Origin: Bin87 sp965197635
GTDB taxonomy: Bacteria; Chloroflexota; Dehalococcoidia; Lucifugimonadales; UBA3495
Reading direction: 5' to 3'
Length of the DNA stretch: 64,000 bases
NCBI GenBank assembly: GCA_965197635.1
Contig: CBDANN010000007.1
Span: forward strand, 496,001-560,000
Below, in pieces: positions 1 through 9,437 of this stretch (the first letter of the stretch is position 1; each line of letters starts with the position of its first letter). A model generated the notes under the pieces. The model worked only from the letters and a program-made list of their open reading frames with translations, was not told where the DNA came from and made no database searches. Made by a program: the position numbers and the translations under genes.

Positions 1-159
1 CTGGGCTCGTGCGGCTCCGTGACGGCACTGATCCAGCGTGTACGGACGATCGACCTGGGCGAGCGCGATCTGACCGCCGCGGGCCGGACACGGCCGGAGA
101 GCGTGGAGGCCGTCATCAGTCGGCTCATCATCTGCATGATCCAACCTTCGGAAGCGTAG
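1..159 (+). CDS. 3' end of an unidentified gene (partial)
   Basis: An open frame runs from the first base to a TAG at 157-159, giving the last 52 residues of a protein that starts outside the window. I recognise no domain. The frame is open throughout and rich in charged and hydrophobic residues typical of a coding tail, but the piece is too short for a family call. It stops five bases before the outer end of the Tn3-type terminal repeat at 164, so it may be truncated or merely adjacent to that element. Confidence 0.35.
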   Translation: MGSCGSVTALIQRVRTIDLGERDLTAAGRTRPESVEAVISRLIICMIQPSEA

Positions 160-163
160 CAGC

Positions 164-1147
164 GGGTCGATTCCGGTAGGGGGCAAGATTGTACGCTAAG
201 GGGAAAGGCGCCGGTTGAGTGTGCGATAGACGGTTGGTCTTGAAACGGGGAAGAGTTCGGCGAGATCGCTGATGGAATACTCGCCGGTGCCGTGCGTGTG
301 GCAGAGTTCCCGCTGCTGCCTATCGGACAGTTAGGGCTGCTTGCCGCGCAATTTCCCCCTGGCGTGGGCGATGGCCATGCCCTCGCGGGTGCGTATGCGG
401 ATGAGATCGGCTTCGAACTCGGCGAAGGTGGCGAGGATATTGAAGAACATCTTGCCCATGGGATCGCCCGGGTCGTAGAGCGTCCGGGCGAGGGCCAGTT
501 TCATGCCTCGTTCCTGAAGCAGGTCGGCGATGGCGCGGGCATCCGGGACGGACCTGGCTAGGCGGTCGAGTTTCGGCACGACCAGGGTGTCACCCTTCTG
601 CAAAGAGCGTCCCGCGGCGCACGGCGGCAAGGGCCTGGTCGAGACCGGGTCGGGCGCGGGTGGTGCCGGTGAGGCCGTGATCGGTGTAGATGCGATCCTC
701 GGCGACGCCCGGCGCCAGGCACTCCTGGCGCTGGGCGTCCAGGTCTTGCCCATCGGTGGAACAGCGCGCGTATCCGATGAGTGTTGCCGTCATGGGGGAA
801 TGTACGGATATAGCCCCGCATCCGCAATTGTTTCCGTACCATTCATATGAGACGCTCCCGGCTCCGGTTTGGAGGGGGTTGGGGCGACGGGCTGGGCCGT
901 CCGGTGGACGCCCCTTACGGATAGCGCCGCGCCTGCCGAAATGAACGGATAGTCGAACCCGAGCTACCGCCCCACATCTCGCTCCTGGCCGAAACCACGT
1001 ACACTCCCTTCGCCAGTGGTAACTGTTCAGACTTGAGTGGGCCCACTCCCGCTCACCGGCGAATACCAGTGGCCAAAGCGCCGATAGCGGCATTAGCGGA
1101 CATTAGCGGCATTAGCGTACGATCCTGCCCCCTACCGGAGTCGACCC
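164..1147. mobile_element. Tn3-family miniature (TIME-like) element
   Basis: Two inverted copies of a ~37-bp terminal repeat bound this 984-bp segment. The left copy (164-200) begins GGGTCGATTCCGG and ends GTACGCTAAG, the inner end typical of the Tn21/Tn501 branch of the Tn3 family; the right copy (1111-1147) is its reverse complement. Inside are a broken resolvase (196-793) and, just inside the right repeat (about 1036-1084), the last ~15 codons of a Tn3 transposase (LTGEYQWPKRR then stop). The transposase body is gone, so this is an internal-deletion derivative that could move only in trans. Three CATTAGCG repeats sit at 1090-1116 and an IS66-like terminus (GTAACTGTTCAGA) at 1019. I see no 5-bp target duplication, so the ends have been rearranged. 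Confidence 0.75.
196..793 (-). pseudogene. Tn3-type serine resolvase (frameshifted, nonsense)
   Basis: Homologous along its length to the intact resolvase at 26575-27153. It starts MTATLIGYARCSTD, which holds the catalytic-serine region of serine recombinases, and continues to the invertase-like C-terminal helix-turn-helix. Relative to the intact copy it has a ~19-nt insertion plus a 1-nt change near 595-625 that shift the frame, and a TAA at about 331 where the intact copy has an arginine codon; the helix-turn-helix lies beyond this stop. The protein would normally resolve cointegrates at res. The gene is dead, but the element keeps both ends. Confidence 0.8.
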
Positions 1148-1229
1148 ATTCCTGGCTTTAAAGGCAGTTGCCACTGGATGGCGGGCGCCGCCGACGTGGC
1201 CGAAACCACGTACACTCCCTTCGCCAGTG
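986..1229. repeat. 33-bp perfect direct repeat (986-1018 and 1197-1229)
   Basis: The same 33 bases, starting TGGCCGAAACCACG and ending TTCGCCAGTG, occur at 986-1018 and 1197-1229, on either side of the right Tn3-type terminal repeat. The second copy reads as part of the IS1380 transposase remnant (residues ETTYTPFAS). The first copy, followed directly by an IS66-like terminus, is probably another fragment of the same IS1380 gene, so the region is a mosaic of at least three element families. Confidence 0.7.
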
Positions 1230-1690
1230 AGCCCGACGCTGTACTGGTGCGCCTCACGTCCGGCGGGTGAAACCCACGCCCGGCTCCCATCTGGCCCTGT
1301 TCACCAGCTACAGCTATCACGCCTGCATCACCGACCGGGAGGGTGACACCCTGGATCTCGAGGCCGACCGCGTCTAACAATGGGTCCGGGCCACGCCGAG
1401 ATCGAGAACACCATCCGCGATCTCAAGTATGGCGTGGGGATCAACCACCTGCCATCGGGACGTTTCCCTGCCAACGCCGCCTGGCTGGCGGTGCAGGTGG
1501 TGGCCCACAACCTCGCCCGCTGACCACGCGCATCGGTCTGGGCGAGCCGGTGGCGACCACCAAGACCTTACGGCGACGATTCTTCTCCCCCAGGGCTGAC
1601 CCTGGCAAAACCAGTTCAGTCGCGCCTTGGTACGATTGCGCGCCCTGCCATTCCCTTCCTGACCCAGCCCGCGGCGTTTGATCTGTCCAC
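1148..1690 (+). pseudogene. IS1380-family transposase, C-terminal remnant
   Basis: Conceptual translation in several frames gives successive pieces of the C-terminal part of an IS1380 transposase: SYHACITDREGDTL, then after a shift AEIENTIRDLKYGVG and LPSGRFPANAAWLAVQVV, then RIGLGEPVATTKTLRRRFF. The conserved I-R-D-L-K-Y-G segment belongs to the DDE domain. An in-frame TAA (about 1376) and further frameshifts break it, and the N-terminal half is missing, cut off at the Tn3-type terminal repeat. No function can remain. Confidence 0.75.
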
Positions 1691-2404
1691 GATGACGCCC
1701 CTCGCCTGGCCCATCAGCGCCCAGGCTGAGCCCCTGACGGTCTCGTCGGCGATCTGTGGTGAAAATCGCGCCCAGCCCCGCTACCACAGGCCGTCAACAT
1801 CCCTCTGGTGTGGCCGCCACACTCCGCATCGTCCATCTCACCGACATCAGGCCCCCGCCAACCCGTTCCTTGGCCCCTTATCCTCGTCTGACCCCCGCCG
1901 CCGTTTCCATTCGGTAGGTTCGGGTTGAGGCCCGGTCTTGGAAAAAAGTTTGTCCTGAAATTAAGCACTTCAGAATGTTTTCGGGGGTTTTTCCCCGCAA
2001 AACGCGGAGTTGACACATGTGGTTGGGCAATGAGGGACTGCCACGAGTAGAGTCCGCACAATCTCGCGGCGATGCCCTCTCAAACTGCACGATTTTTTCC
2101 GGGGTCGCCGTTTATCCAGCACCATGAACGCGAAAAACCCTGCTTTTGGACGGAAAATCGCAAATATTTCCGCACTCCGTGGTTTGCGAGAAAGTGCGCG
2201 AATTTTGGCATCCTGACCCGAAACCGCCCTATTTCAGCCCCGACGGGACATCCAGGGCCACTGTTGCGACAAAGCGGAGCCTTTGTGGGGAGGTGTAAAA
2301 CCACCGAACCGCCCGGGGTCGCCCCCTCACGAGTGCACACCATGGGGCCCGCAAACCATCCACCCCGCAAGCCCGGTTCTGGGCTCGGCTACTACATCGA
2401 TGCA
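1691..2404. other. Intergenic, no gene; hairpin at 1977-2004
   Basis: No convincing coding frame between the IS1380 remnant and the IS21-type transposase. A near-palindrome at 1977-2004 (GTTTTCGGGG, T-rich loop, CCCCGCAAAAC) could be a terminator or an element end. No copies of the CGATTAACGACA motif found downstream of the transposase were seen here, so a matching left end of that element is not obvious. Confidence 0.5.
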
Positions 2405-2420
2405 GCAGGAGGATGTACGT

Positions 2421-3818
2421 ATGACCAAGAGGCACCCAAAGAGTGTCCGTGACTACCGGTATTCCGACATCAAACCCATGATGGTGAAGAATCGCGAGCG
2501 GGGTCAAAAGACCAAGAGTACAGCGATCCATAGCTATCTACATCGGACGTACGGGGACGCGTTCAGAGGTCAGCTCAGGACCCTGCAAAGGATGGTGCGC
2601 GAGATCGACAAGGAGCTGGATGTGGAAGATGCTCAGCGCATCAAAAAGCTGAATGAACCCTACCCAGAGATCTTCTTCGCTCAGGAACACCCCCCCGGCG
2701 CAGAGGCCCAGCTCGATTGCACCAGCCTCGCCAATCTCGGGATCACGATCCAAGGGCACCCCTTTCGAGGAAAATTTTTCACCTTCAAGCTGATGCATTC
2801 GAAATGGATCTTCGCATGCATTGTGCAAGGCGAAACTGCACCCGAGGTTCTCACAGCCATTGTGGACGCCCTAGAGAACCTGGGGGGAGTCCCGCTACGA
2901 TTGCGCTCGGACAATGGCAAAGCGTTGTTTCGGAAAAAACGGGTGCCTACGGACATGTTCGACGAGCTGTGCCGCCACTACGGAATAGCGTATTCCCCCA
3001 TCAATCCGGGCCGTCCCAACGAAAACGGCGGAGCAGAGACGGGTAATCGGACGATAAAGGGCATGCTGCTAGATCGGCTGACGACTGACACCGACCCAAA
3101 TTTCGCGTCCGAAGACGCGCTGGTAGCGTTGCTGAGAGAAGTGGTCGCAGAATACAACGGCGAGACGGTGGTATCGGTCCTGAATGAGGAGCGCAAGCAT
3201 CTTGGGCGCCTACCATCAAAGAGGATGGAGCCCTACGTGAAGATGGCGCGGAAGGTGAACAAGGAGGGGATGATCCGACACGATTCATGCTACTACTCCA
3301 CGCCTCGAGAGCTTCACGGGAAAAGAGTGGATATCCGCCTGTACACCGAGCATATGGTCATATACAACGAGGGTGGTGAACCGGCGTGGCAGTGGACGTT
3401 GGCGGCGGCGGGTGTGAAACACCGGGCGGACTTCCGGCACGTGATCCACTGGCTGAGGCGGAAGCCAGGCAGTTTCAACAACTGCTGCTATAAGGAAGAT
3501 CTGTTCCCTACTGAGATTTCCAAGACGGCGTACGACAAGCTGGAGCGGTGGTACATACCGGACCACGCTGTTCGGATCTATCTCGCCATACTCACCATGG
3601 CGACGGGGCCCGACCCGATCCGGCAGGATGACGATCACCTAATAGACGAGGTGCATTGCGCGCTGGAGCTGCTCCTGGAGAGCCGAAAACAGTTCGATGA
3701 GCAAAATGTGGCGGAGCTGGTCGAGGTGAGGACGGAACTGCGACCACCTCGGCAGCGATGGCAACGGTTGCTCCAATTCGGGCCAACCCTTGGCGATCCA
3801 GGGCCTACGATTCGCTAA
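2421..3818 (+). CDS. istA: IS21-family (IstA-type) transposase
   Basis: 465-residue DDE transposase that would catalyse strand transfer of an IS21-like element. The start at 2421 follows GCAGGAGGA by 8 bases. Visible features: a region around residues 35-60 matching the IS21 pattern before the catalytic core, the QEHPPG motif near residue 92, and the DDE triad in AQLDCT (first Asp), LRLRSDN (second Asp) and NENGGAETG (Glu). The frame is uninterrupted, unlike most transposases here. IS21 elements normally carry a second gene, istB, for an AAA+ helper; none follows, and the next 340 bases are short repeats instead. Either IstB was deleted or this is an IstA-only relative. Confidence 0.8.
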   Translation: MTKRHPKSVRDYRYSDIKPMMVKNRERGQKTKSTAIHSYLHRTYGDAFRGQLRTLQRMVREIDKELDVEDAQRIKKLNEPYPEIFFAQEHPPGAEAQLDCTSLANLGITIQGHPFRGKFFTFKLMHSKWIFACIVQGETAPEVLTAIVDALENLGGVPLRLRSDNGKALFRKKRVPTDMFDELCRHYGIAYSPINPGRPNENGGAETGNRTIKGMLLDRLTTDTDPNFASEDALVALLREVVAEYNGETVVSVLNEERKHLGRLPSKRMEPYVKMARKVNKEGMIRHDSCYYSTPRELHGKRVDIRLYTEHMVIYNEGGEPAWQWTLAAAGVKHRADFRHVIHWLRRKPGSFNNCCYKEDLFPTEISKTAYDKLERWYIPDHAVRIYLAILTMATGPDPIRQDDDHLIDEVHCALELLLESRKQFDEQNVAELVEVRTELRPPRQRWQRLLQFGPTLGDPGPTIR

Positions 3819-3831
3819 ATTGATAAGGGTC

Positions 3832-4160
3832 TGTCGTTAATCGTGACCTCTTTCGGAAATAGATGCTTCGACGTCGTCCTCACTGGTCAGCGACAGTCGA
3901 CGATTAACGACAACCGTGCGGGGGAAATCGATTAACGACAGGCTGCGGCGCAGCAACGGTTGTCGTTTTTTAAACCGGGAGCACCGGAATTAACGACAAG
4001 CCGACTGGGCACACGATCAATCTATTTCGGACGCGTGGATTGATCGGCGACAGCCGCCTTTTAACGACAGCCGCTCGGGGAAAGTCGATTAACGACAGAC
4101 ATTACCGGTCCAATGTTTGTCGTTGTCGTTTTCCGAGGCTGACAAATATTGACGACAATT
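3832..4160. repeat. Cluster of CGATTAACGACA repeats, possible IS21 end or MITE
   Basis: The 12-mer TGTCGTTAATCG at 3832-3843 and its reverse complement CGATTAACGACA at 3901-3912, 3929-3940 and 4086-4097 are exact. Shorter matches occur at 3961 (TGTCGTT), 3989-3998, 4061-4069, 4118-4124 and about 4150. IS21 elements carry multiple transposase-binding repeats near their ends, so this is probably the transposase-binding end of the element upstream. The outermost exact pair (3832 and 4097) would also define a 266-bp miniature element with TG...CA ends. A solitary TGTCGTTAATC also occurs at 19763. Confidence 0.65.
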
Positions 4161-4359
4161 GGAGCCCGCTACCGTGAAACCTTTTCCACCAATTGGTTCC
4201 GCATCACACGGCTTTTGTTTGGGCCTCAGGCCCCGACGTGAGGCCATGAATGCTGATGTCTCCTCAGCCCAGGACATCCGCGGGCGAGCCCGGCAAAGTC
4301 ATCCACTGGGGGCACAGCCAACGTTCGCACACGGCCGACCTTCCCCAACGCGCCGGCGG

Positions 4360-5227
4360 CTAATACTCGTCGTATTCCGGCAGCGACCAGGTCCGCCACG
4401 AGTGGGTGTTGTCGTAGCAGCTGACGCCGACCCGGGGCGAGTTGGGCAGCGGGATGAAATCACCGCCAACAGGTGCGCAATCCTCGCAGAAGGTGATGGG
4501 ATCCAGGTCATCCTCGCACAGCGCCCCCGCCTCCCCGTAGAGCCCGTCGTCATAATCCTCAAACTCATCGTACTGCGGAGCGAACTTCCAGTGGGCGGGC
4601 CGCCCGCAGCCCTAGCAGGTCTGCTGGGGATGGTTCCGGGCCAGGATGACGATTTTGCCACCGTGCCAGGGTTGGGACGGGCTGACGGCCTGCGCCAGTT
4701 CGCCGAAGACGGCCCGGTGCTCCAGCTCCAGCTCGGTGGTGGAACCATAGTCGAACTCGTGACGGAATGTGCTCAGCGGGGGAATGGCGGCATTGATGGA
4801 CCTGCCCATGTGACGCCAGCTCGTTTCACGCTCGGACTCCGGCTCGAAGTGTCGGTTCTCGCCGGGCATCGGGACCATGACGGAGTAATCGACGCCGTTG
4901 ATGGTGAAGTGGCTGAGATGACCACAGCACTCCAACCAGACGGCGCGCGGAAACTGGTCCAGCTCCCGGAGAGTGGCGTCGCAACGGACTCCCAGCTCCA
5001 TCCAGTGGGGTCGCCCGGGGCCCTGACCGATATATAGGCCGTCTTCCGAGCGTTCCGACGGCTGAGGGTTCGGGCCGGCTGTAGCCCATCAGATCTGAGA
5101 TGCAGCGGAGGAGGTGTTGGCGTATCCGGTCGCCGTCCACCTCCTCCTGACATATGTGGCACACGCCCGCCGCGGTCGTGCTGGGCGGCATGGCCTCTCC
5201 AGACGGTGGACGCCGGTCCTGCCTCAT
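4360..5227 (-). pseudogene. pRiA4b ORF-3-like protein with N-terminal C2HC finger
   Basis: Reading from 5227, the protein starts with a likely zinc finger (CHICQEEVDGDRIRQHLLRC), shifts frame near 5050-5090, then continues with the domain of plasmid pRiA4b ORF-3-like proteins (LRELDQFPRAVWLECCGHL, FRHEFDYGSTTEL, VILARN). A TAG at 4612-4614 interrupts it after QQTC, but the same frame stays open for another 83 codons to 4360 with GCGRP, LCEDD and FCEDCA cysteine pairs, so the stop replaced one codon of a metal-binding tail. One frameshift and one nonsense make it a pseudogene unless both are sequence errors. The role of the family is not established. Confidence 0.6.
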
Positions 5228-5442
5228 GACTATATCTTACTCCCCATAAACGGACTGAGCCGCATTGTCGGCGAACCCGATCACAGGCACACGTTGTGAC
5301 GGCAATCGCCACCGTGGCGACCCGCGCACGCAGGAGACGAGTCACGGATGTCTGCCGGGCATTGCGGGCCTGCTCCGGCAGGTCCGCGCCCTCACATTGG
5401 GGCTCGGCCCCATGGCCGAAATATGTTGTTGTCCAGCGATTA

Positions 5443-7094
5443 TGTCCCATTAAATGGAGAGCGAATTTGTCCGCTTGGTTAGCTGGTGACGATTGCGGTG
5501 TTGCGTAGGGATCGCAGCTTGTCTTGTTCCTTGGCGCTGAGCTTTTTGGTCGGCGGCTTCTCGGCGTAGGCGTACTTGCGTACAGTCACGCGAGATATGC
5601 CCAGTTCCCGGGAGATGGCCCGCAGGGACCGCCCCTTCAACCGGCCCTTCTGGATCGCCTTCCACCGAGCCAGTTGGGTTGGCGTGGGCGTACGCGTCCA
5701 CGGGTTGGATGCCTTGTTGGCGGTGCCTTTCGCTGCTGCTGCGTCCTTACCGAAGTCAGGTTTGAGAGCAGGGTCGGCCGGACGCACCGGTTCCAGGGCG
5801 GCCAGACGGCGCTGCTGGGACCTGCTGATGTGGTGATCCCCCACGCCTGCTGACGATGCGCTTGAGCTCGGGACCAGGGGACCAAGCGGTGACGCCCGCC
5901 CACAGGGCGCCCATCCGCGGCGGCGGTTCCTGGGTGGCCACGCGACGGCCTTCGTACCTGACGATGAGCTGGCCGTCGGGCCGTTCCAGCACTTCCACCC
6001 GCAGTCCGGCGTAGCTGGTTCGTTCCCGGTCGGGCAGCAGTTGCAGGACCCGCCAGTTGTACTTCACCGTGTTGTCGCGAGCCACCTTGCGGGTGTCCTT
6101 GAAGCAGAGGATCTCGGAGAGGCACAGGTCGTGAGCCGTCGGGCGGTAGGCCGGTTCCGGATGCTCGGGTTGCACCGCGAAGCGGGCGTTGTAGCGGGGC
6201 AGGAAGTCCTGCAGCACCGCCGTGGCCTGGTCGATGGTCCTGGCGTCGGCCAACCGCAATTCGGTTACCAGCCGGTCCTGGAAGGTCCCCGCCGCTCGTT
6301 CCACACGGCCTTTGGCCTGCGGCGAGCGGGCGAAGATCTGCCGGATCCCCAGTTCCTGTAGGGAGCGGGTGAACTGGGTGGCCTCCGCCGCAGTCTCCGC
6401 CTTGCGGGCATTGTGCTTGAACACCGCGTGGCGGTCGCTGTACAGCGCCAATGGAATGCCCCAGCCCTCGATCAGGCCCTCCAGCAGCGTGAAGTACCCA
6501 GCGGTGTTCTCGCTGACGCAGAACACGGCGTTGACCACGGCGCTGGTGGCGTCGTCCACGGCCAGCAGCAGGGCGAACTTGGGGCCCCGATCCTCCAACC
6601 AGGCATGATGGCTGCCGTCCAGCTGCACCAGCATCCCTACCTGGGGCATCCGCTGGCGACGGAAACGGTGTTGCGGCGAGCGCCGACTGCGGGGACTGCC
6701 GATGCCCGCCCTGGTGAGAATGCGCCGCACCGTGGGCCGGCTCAGGTCTATGCCTTCTCGCTCACTGAGCAACTCGGTGAGGTGGGTGTGGTTAGCGCCC
6801 TCGTAGCGCTCCGTCGCCAGTTCCACCACTCCCGCAGCCTCGCTGGGCGAAGTGGCGTTGTGGGGACGGCGGCCGCGGTTGCCGTGGGCCAGTGCTGCGG
6901 CGCCACGCTCACGGTAGGCGGCCAACATCCGGCGGGCGTGGCGCGGGGACACTCCCAGCAGTTCGGCGGCTTCGGCGATGGGGACCTGGTATTCCAAAAC
7001 GGAGTTGAGCACGGAGACTCTGGCTTGTTCTTTTTGGTTCAACGTAGCGTCCTTCATGGCAAGGACATTTTCGCTGACCAGTTAGCTGATGACA
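5443..7094 (-). mobile_element. ISNCY-type insertion sequence
   Basis: 1,652-bp element bounded by imperfect ~31-bp inverted repeats: 5443-5472 begins TGTCCCATTAAATGG and ends GCGAATTTGTCC; the reverse complement of 7063-7094 begins TGTCATCAGC and ends GCGAAAATGTCC. Both ends have the TG...CA form. It carries one transposase gene, broken by a frameshift. On its right it abuts the reading frame of a membrane-protein gene. I could not identify a target duplication. Confidence 0.7.
5479..7057 (-). pseudogene. ISNCY-family transposase (frameshifted)
   Basis: N-terminal helix-turn-helix (residues about 25-60, ending VSPRHARRMLAAYRERG), a second winged region (LSRPTVRRILTRAGIGS), then an integrase-type DDE core with QLDGSHH (Asp), LYSDRH (Asp) and KGRVERAAG (Glu). 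The first frame covers 7057 to about 5850. The C-terminal tail, with the IS-specific HTH LRAISRELGISRVTVRKY, is in another frame ending at 5479. The shift lies near 5850, after WSPGPEL. A programmed frameshift is possible, but relatives of this group usually read through in one frame, so inactivation or a sequence error is likelier. Confidence 0.8.
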
Positions 7095-7251
7095 GAATCG
7101 TAGAACAGCAACAACGTGTTTTCAAAGTCAATGGACCTAGTCCTCAGGCCTTGCTAGTATTGGTTCAAGTCAGTAATAGAGGTTTGGTGGATTCCGTGGT
7201 GGAGGTCCGTATACTGGCTGCAACATCAGGTTGCAGGGAGGTGCAGCAGCC

Positions 7252-8398
7252 ATGGCTCGGCAACGATACCCAGTACAGTTGACGGAAGAGGAACGGGAAC
7301 GACTGAACCGACTGATCCGTGGCGGGAAACCCGCGGTGCGGATCGCCACTCGGGCTCGCATCCTGCTCAAAGTGGCTGAGGGCTGGAAAGCGTCACAGGT
7401 GGCATCGGCGCTGGATGTGTCCGAAGGCACGGTGTACCGGATCAAGCGGCGGTACGCGGAGGAAGGTTTGGACGGCGTGTTGCAGGATAAGGTCCAGGCC
7501 AACCGTTTTCGCAAGTTGGACGACCAAGCGGAAGCTCACCTGATTGCCCTGGCGTGCTCGCCGGCCCCAGAGGGCCACGACCACTGGACCTTGCACCTGT
7601 TGGCCGACCGAATGGTCGAGTTGGGGTTGGTTACGTCGCTGACCTACGAGGCGGTGCGGCTCAAGCTCAAAAAAACGCCCTCAAGCCCTGGCGCAAGCAG
7701 CAGTGGTGCATCCCCAAGGTAGGCGGGGAGTTCGTGGCGGCGATGGAGGACGTGCTGGATCTCTATGCTGAACCCCACGATCCCAACCGTCCGGTGGTGT
7801 GCTTTGACGAGACCTCTATTCAGTTGCTGGCCGATGTGCGGGAGCCGTTGCCCGTCCAACCGGGACGGCCCCGACGGGAAGACTATGAATATCGCCGTGC
7901 TGGTGTCCGCAACATCTTTCTGGCCTGCGAACCCCTGGCGGGCTGGCGCCAGGTGGCCATCACGGAGCGGCGCACCATGGCCGACTTCGCCCACCAGATG
8001 CAGTGGCTGGTGGACGTGGCCTATCCCCACACCCCCGTAGTCCGGGTGGTCCTGGACAACCTGAACACCCACCGCATGGCTTCCCGGTACGAGACCTTCC
8101 CAGCGGCTGAGGCCAGACGCATCGTGAAACGCCTGGAGTTCCACCACACCCCCAAGCACGCCAGTTGGCTGAACCCTGTCCTGAGCTTGCCGAAGGGATG
8201 GCGGAGATTGAGTTCAGCATCATGACCCGAGCCGGCCTGCGGACCCGCCACGGCGACGACGTTGCGCTGGCTCACGCCATTGCCGCCTATGAAACCCAAC
8301 GCAATGCCGCCCAAGCCACCATCAACTGGCGGTTCACCACTCAGGATGCCCGCACCAAACTCCATCGCCTCTATCCCTACCATTCCAAGATTGATTGA
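7252..8398 (+). pseudogene. IS630 transposase, copy A (frameshift plus 23-nt insertion)
   Basis: The start at 7252 follows GGGAGG by 12 bases. The N-terminal half has the IS630 helix-turn-helix pair (TRARILLKVAEGWKASQVA; VSEGTVYRIKRRYAEEGLDG). At about 7670 a run of seven A in CTCAAAAAAACG would let a -1 shift join it to WRKQQWCIP and the DDE half: VCFDETS, VVLDNLNTH and HASWLN. This shift recurs in the other full IS630 copies, so it is probably programmed. At 8175-8197 a 23-nt insertion throws the frame out before the final Glu motif (MAEIEFS), so this copy is inactive. Confidence 0.8.
8175..8197. repeat. 23-nt micro-insertion (CCTGTCCTGAGC family)
   Basis: Between the codons for SWLN and MAEIEFS, which are contiguous in other IS630 transposases, lie 23 extra bases (CCTGTCCTGAGCTTGCCGAA plus GGG). 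The same motif is familiar as a dispersed short repeat in many bacterial genomes, where it leaves translated scars such as KLRTG or PVLSLPKG. Here it shifts the frame and kills the transposase. Confidence 0.65.
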
Positions 8399-8905
8399 GT
8401 ACTAGCCATAGCAGCCGTTGCGGGAGTCGCAACGGTGTTGGCCTACGCATTCCTGATAGGCGGCGTTTATTGGCTTTTTGGAGCAGCGCCTATCCCAGCT
8501 ATATTGGGGTTTTTGACCGAAGCAGTCCAAGTACTCCAGCCGATTGTTTCAAAGCTGGGCCCTCTCCTCATCACTTACGCGATCCTGTACTTCGTATTGA
8601 ACTGGTTCGGATCCGACCTTCTACGATTAGTCCTCTCCAACGAAATAATCAGCCACCGTGGCACCGATAGAGTTGTCAGAAAGGGCACATTCCTGACCCT
8701 TTTAGGCACTCTCAGCACCATTGCCAGGCGTAACTACCTGGAGACCTTGCCAAGCGTCAAGAGCTTGGCTCTGCTCCCATCTATATCCGAGGCATGGGAT
8801 CAGTCCCCAAGTGGTAGTCCTCAGTGGCGAGCCCCACCAGTCTGACGGAACGGATAAATTCTTTCATCCGTGCAGCGTGATCAGATTTTCCGGAGGAGGA
8901 ACGCG

Positions 8906-9085
8906 GTGAGTCCTCTCCTGATCCTCTTTGGGGTGTTCATTTTTGGAGTTATGGCCTTCGCGGTCTTGACACTCCAAGCCGTGGGACTTCTGCAACTGCA
9001 TTCATCTATCGAAGCCCTGCTTTCAATAGTGATCGTCAGCGGCATTCTGGCACTCATCGGCATGAAAGTCATTTTTCGCGGCTGA
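8906..9085 (+). CDS. Small two-helix membrane protein, unknown
   Basis: 59 residues from a GTG at 8906, which follows GGAGGAGGA by five bases. Almost the whole protein is two hydrophobic helices (LLILFGVFIFGVMAFAVLTL and ALLSIVIVSGILALIGMKVI) with a short loop between them. No family recognised. It sits in the same orientation as the next small membrane protein at 9177, 91 bases downstream, and the two may share a transcript ending at the 9390 hairpin. Confidence 0.5.
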   Translation: MSPLLILFGVFIFGVMAFAVLTLQAVGLLQLHSSIEALLSIVIVSGILALIGMKVIFRG

Positions 9086-9176
9086 CGGGCCGGGGCGCAA
9101 GGCCCTGAGCCCCACCAAGTACCCATTGTTGGAGTGGCGATAGCTAGTCGACACAATGGGCGGATGGAGCGATATC

Positions 9177-9353
9177 ATGGTTGAAAAAATTATCGGTGGT
9201 GCACTCGGCACTGCCGTTGTTTCCGTCATTGTCTGGGCAGTGCTGTGGGAAGTGCTGCTGCCGGATGCGTTGCCCGCGCATCAAATCTTCTACGTCCCGC
9301 TTTTCCTGGGTGCGGGGACCGTAGGAGGCTTCTTAGCCTGTAGGAGCTCTTGA
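9177..9353 (+). CDS. Small membrane protein, unknown
   Basis: 58 residues starting MVEKIIGGALGT; the ATG at 9177 follows GGATGGAG by seven bases, preferred over the ATG at 9156, which lacks a ribosome site. Two hydrophobic stretches (LGTAVVSVIVWAVLWEVLL and FYVPLFLGAGTVGGFLAC) suggest two membrane helices. It ends 36 bases before a strong terminator hairpin. No family recognised. Confidence 0.5.
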   Translation: MVEKIIGGALGTAVVSVIVWAVLWEVLLPDALPAHQIFYVPLFLGAGTVGGFLACRSS

Positions 9354-9389
9354 AAAAGAGCGTCCGTTTCGTAAAGGCTGAGGCCTACT

Positions 9390-9419
9390 GGGACGCCTTG
9401 CGATGCTGCAAGGCGTCCC
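9390..9419. terminator. Strong stem-loop, bidirectional terminator
   Basis: Perfect 12-bp stem GGGACGCCTTGC / GCAAGGCGTCCC with a 6-base loop, followed by an AT-rich stretch. It lies between the small membrane gene ending at 9353 (+) and the convergent broken gene ending at 9438 (-), as expected for a shared intrinsic terminator. Confidence 0.8.
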
Positions 9420-9437
9420 ACTTATATCAATTTGACG

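Larger units (their letters stand above)
7157..8402 (+). mobile_element. IS630-family element, copy A
   Basis: Flanked by TA at 7155-7156 and 8403-8404, the target duplication expected of IS630/Tc1. Ends are GTATTGGTTCAAGTC on the left and the reverse complement GTACTCAATCAATC on the right, related to the GTACTCGGTCAAACC end of copy B at 25040. It carries a single transposase gene in two frames plus an extra insertion near the 3' end. Confidence 0.75.
7095..8845 (+). pseudogene. Membrane protein of unknown function, split by IS630
   Basis: Removing the IS630 at 7157-8402 and one TA joins two open segments in frame: 7095-7156 (RIVEQQQRVFKVNGPSPQ then ALL) and 8403-8845 (AIAAVAGVATVLAYAFLIGG and onward). 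The joined protein has two strong membrane segments (IAAVAGVATVLAYAFLIGG and LLITYAILYFVLNWF) and a polar C-terminus. Its N-terminus is missing at the ISNCY terminal repeat (7094). A GTG at 8435 might still start a 136-residue remnant. I recognise no family. Confidence 0.5.

Noticed and set aside
2241..2420. Upstream extension of the IS21-type transposase to an earlier start
   Set aside because: The added 46 residues are proline-rich with no conservation, and the strong ribosome site is just before 2421.
4159..5037. 292-codon plus-strand frame
   Set aside because: It lies opposite the broken pRiA4b-like gene, which has recognisable motifs; the plus frame has none.
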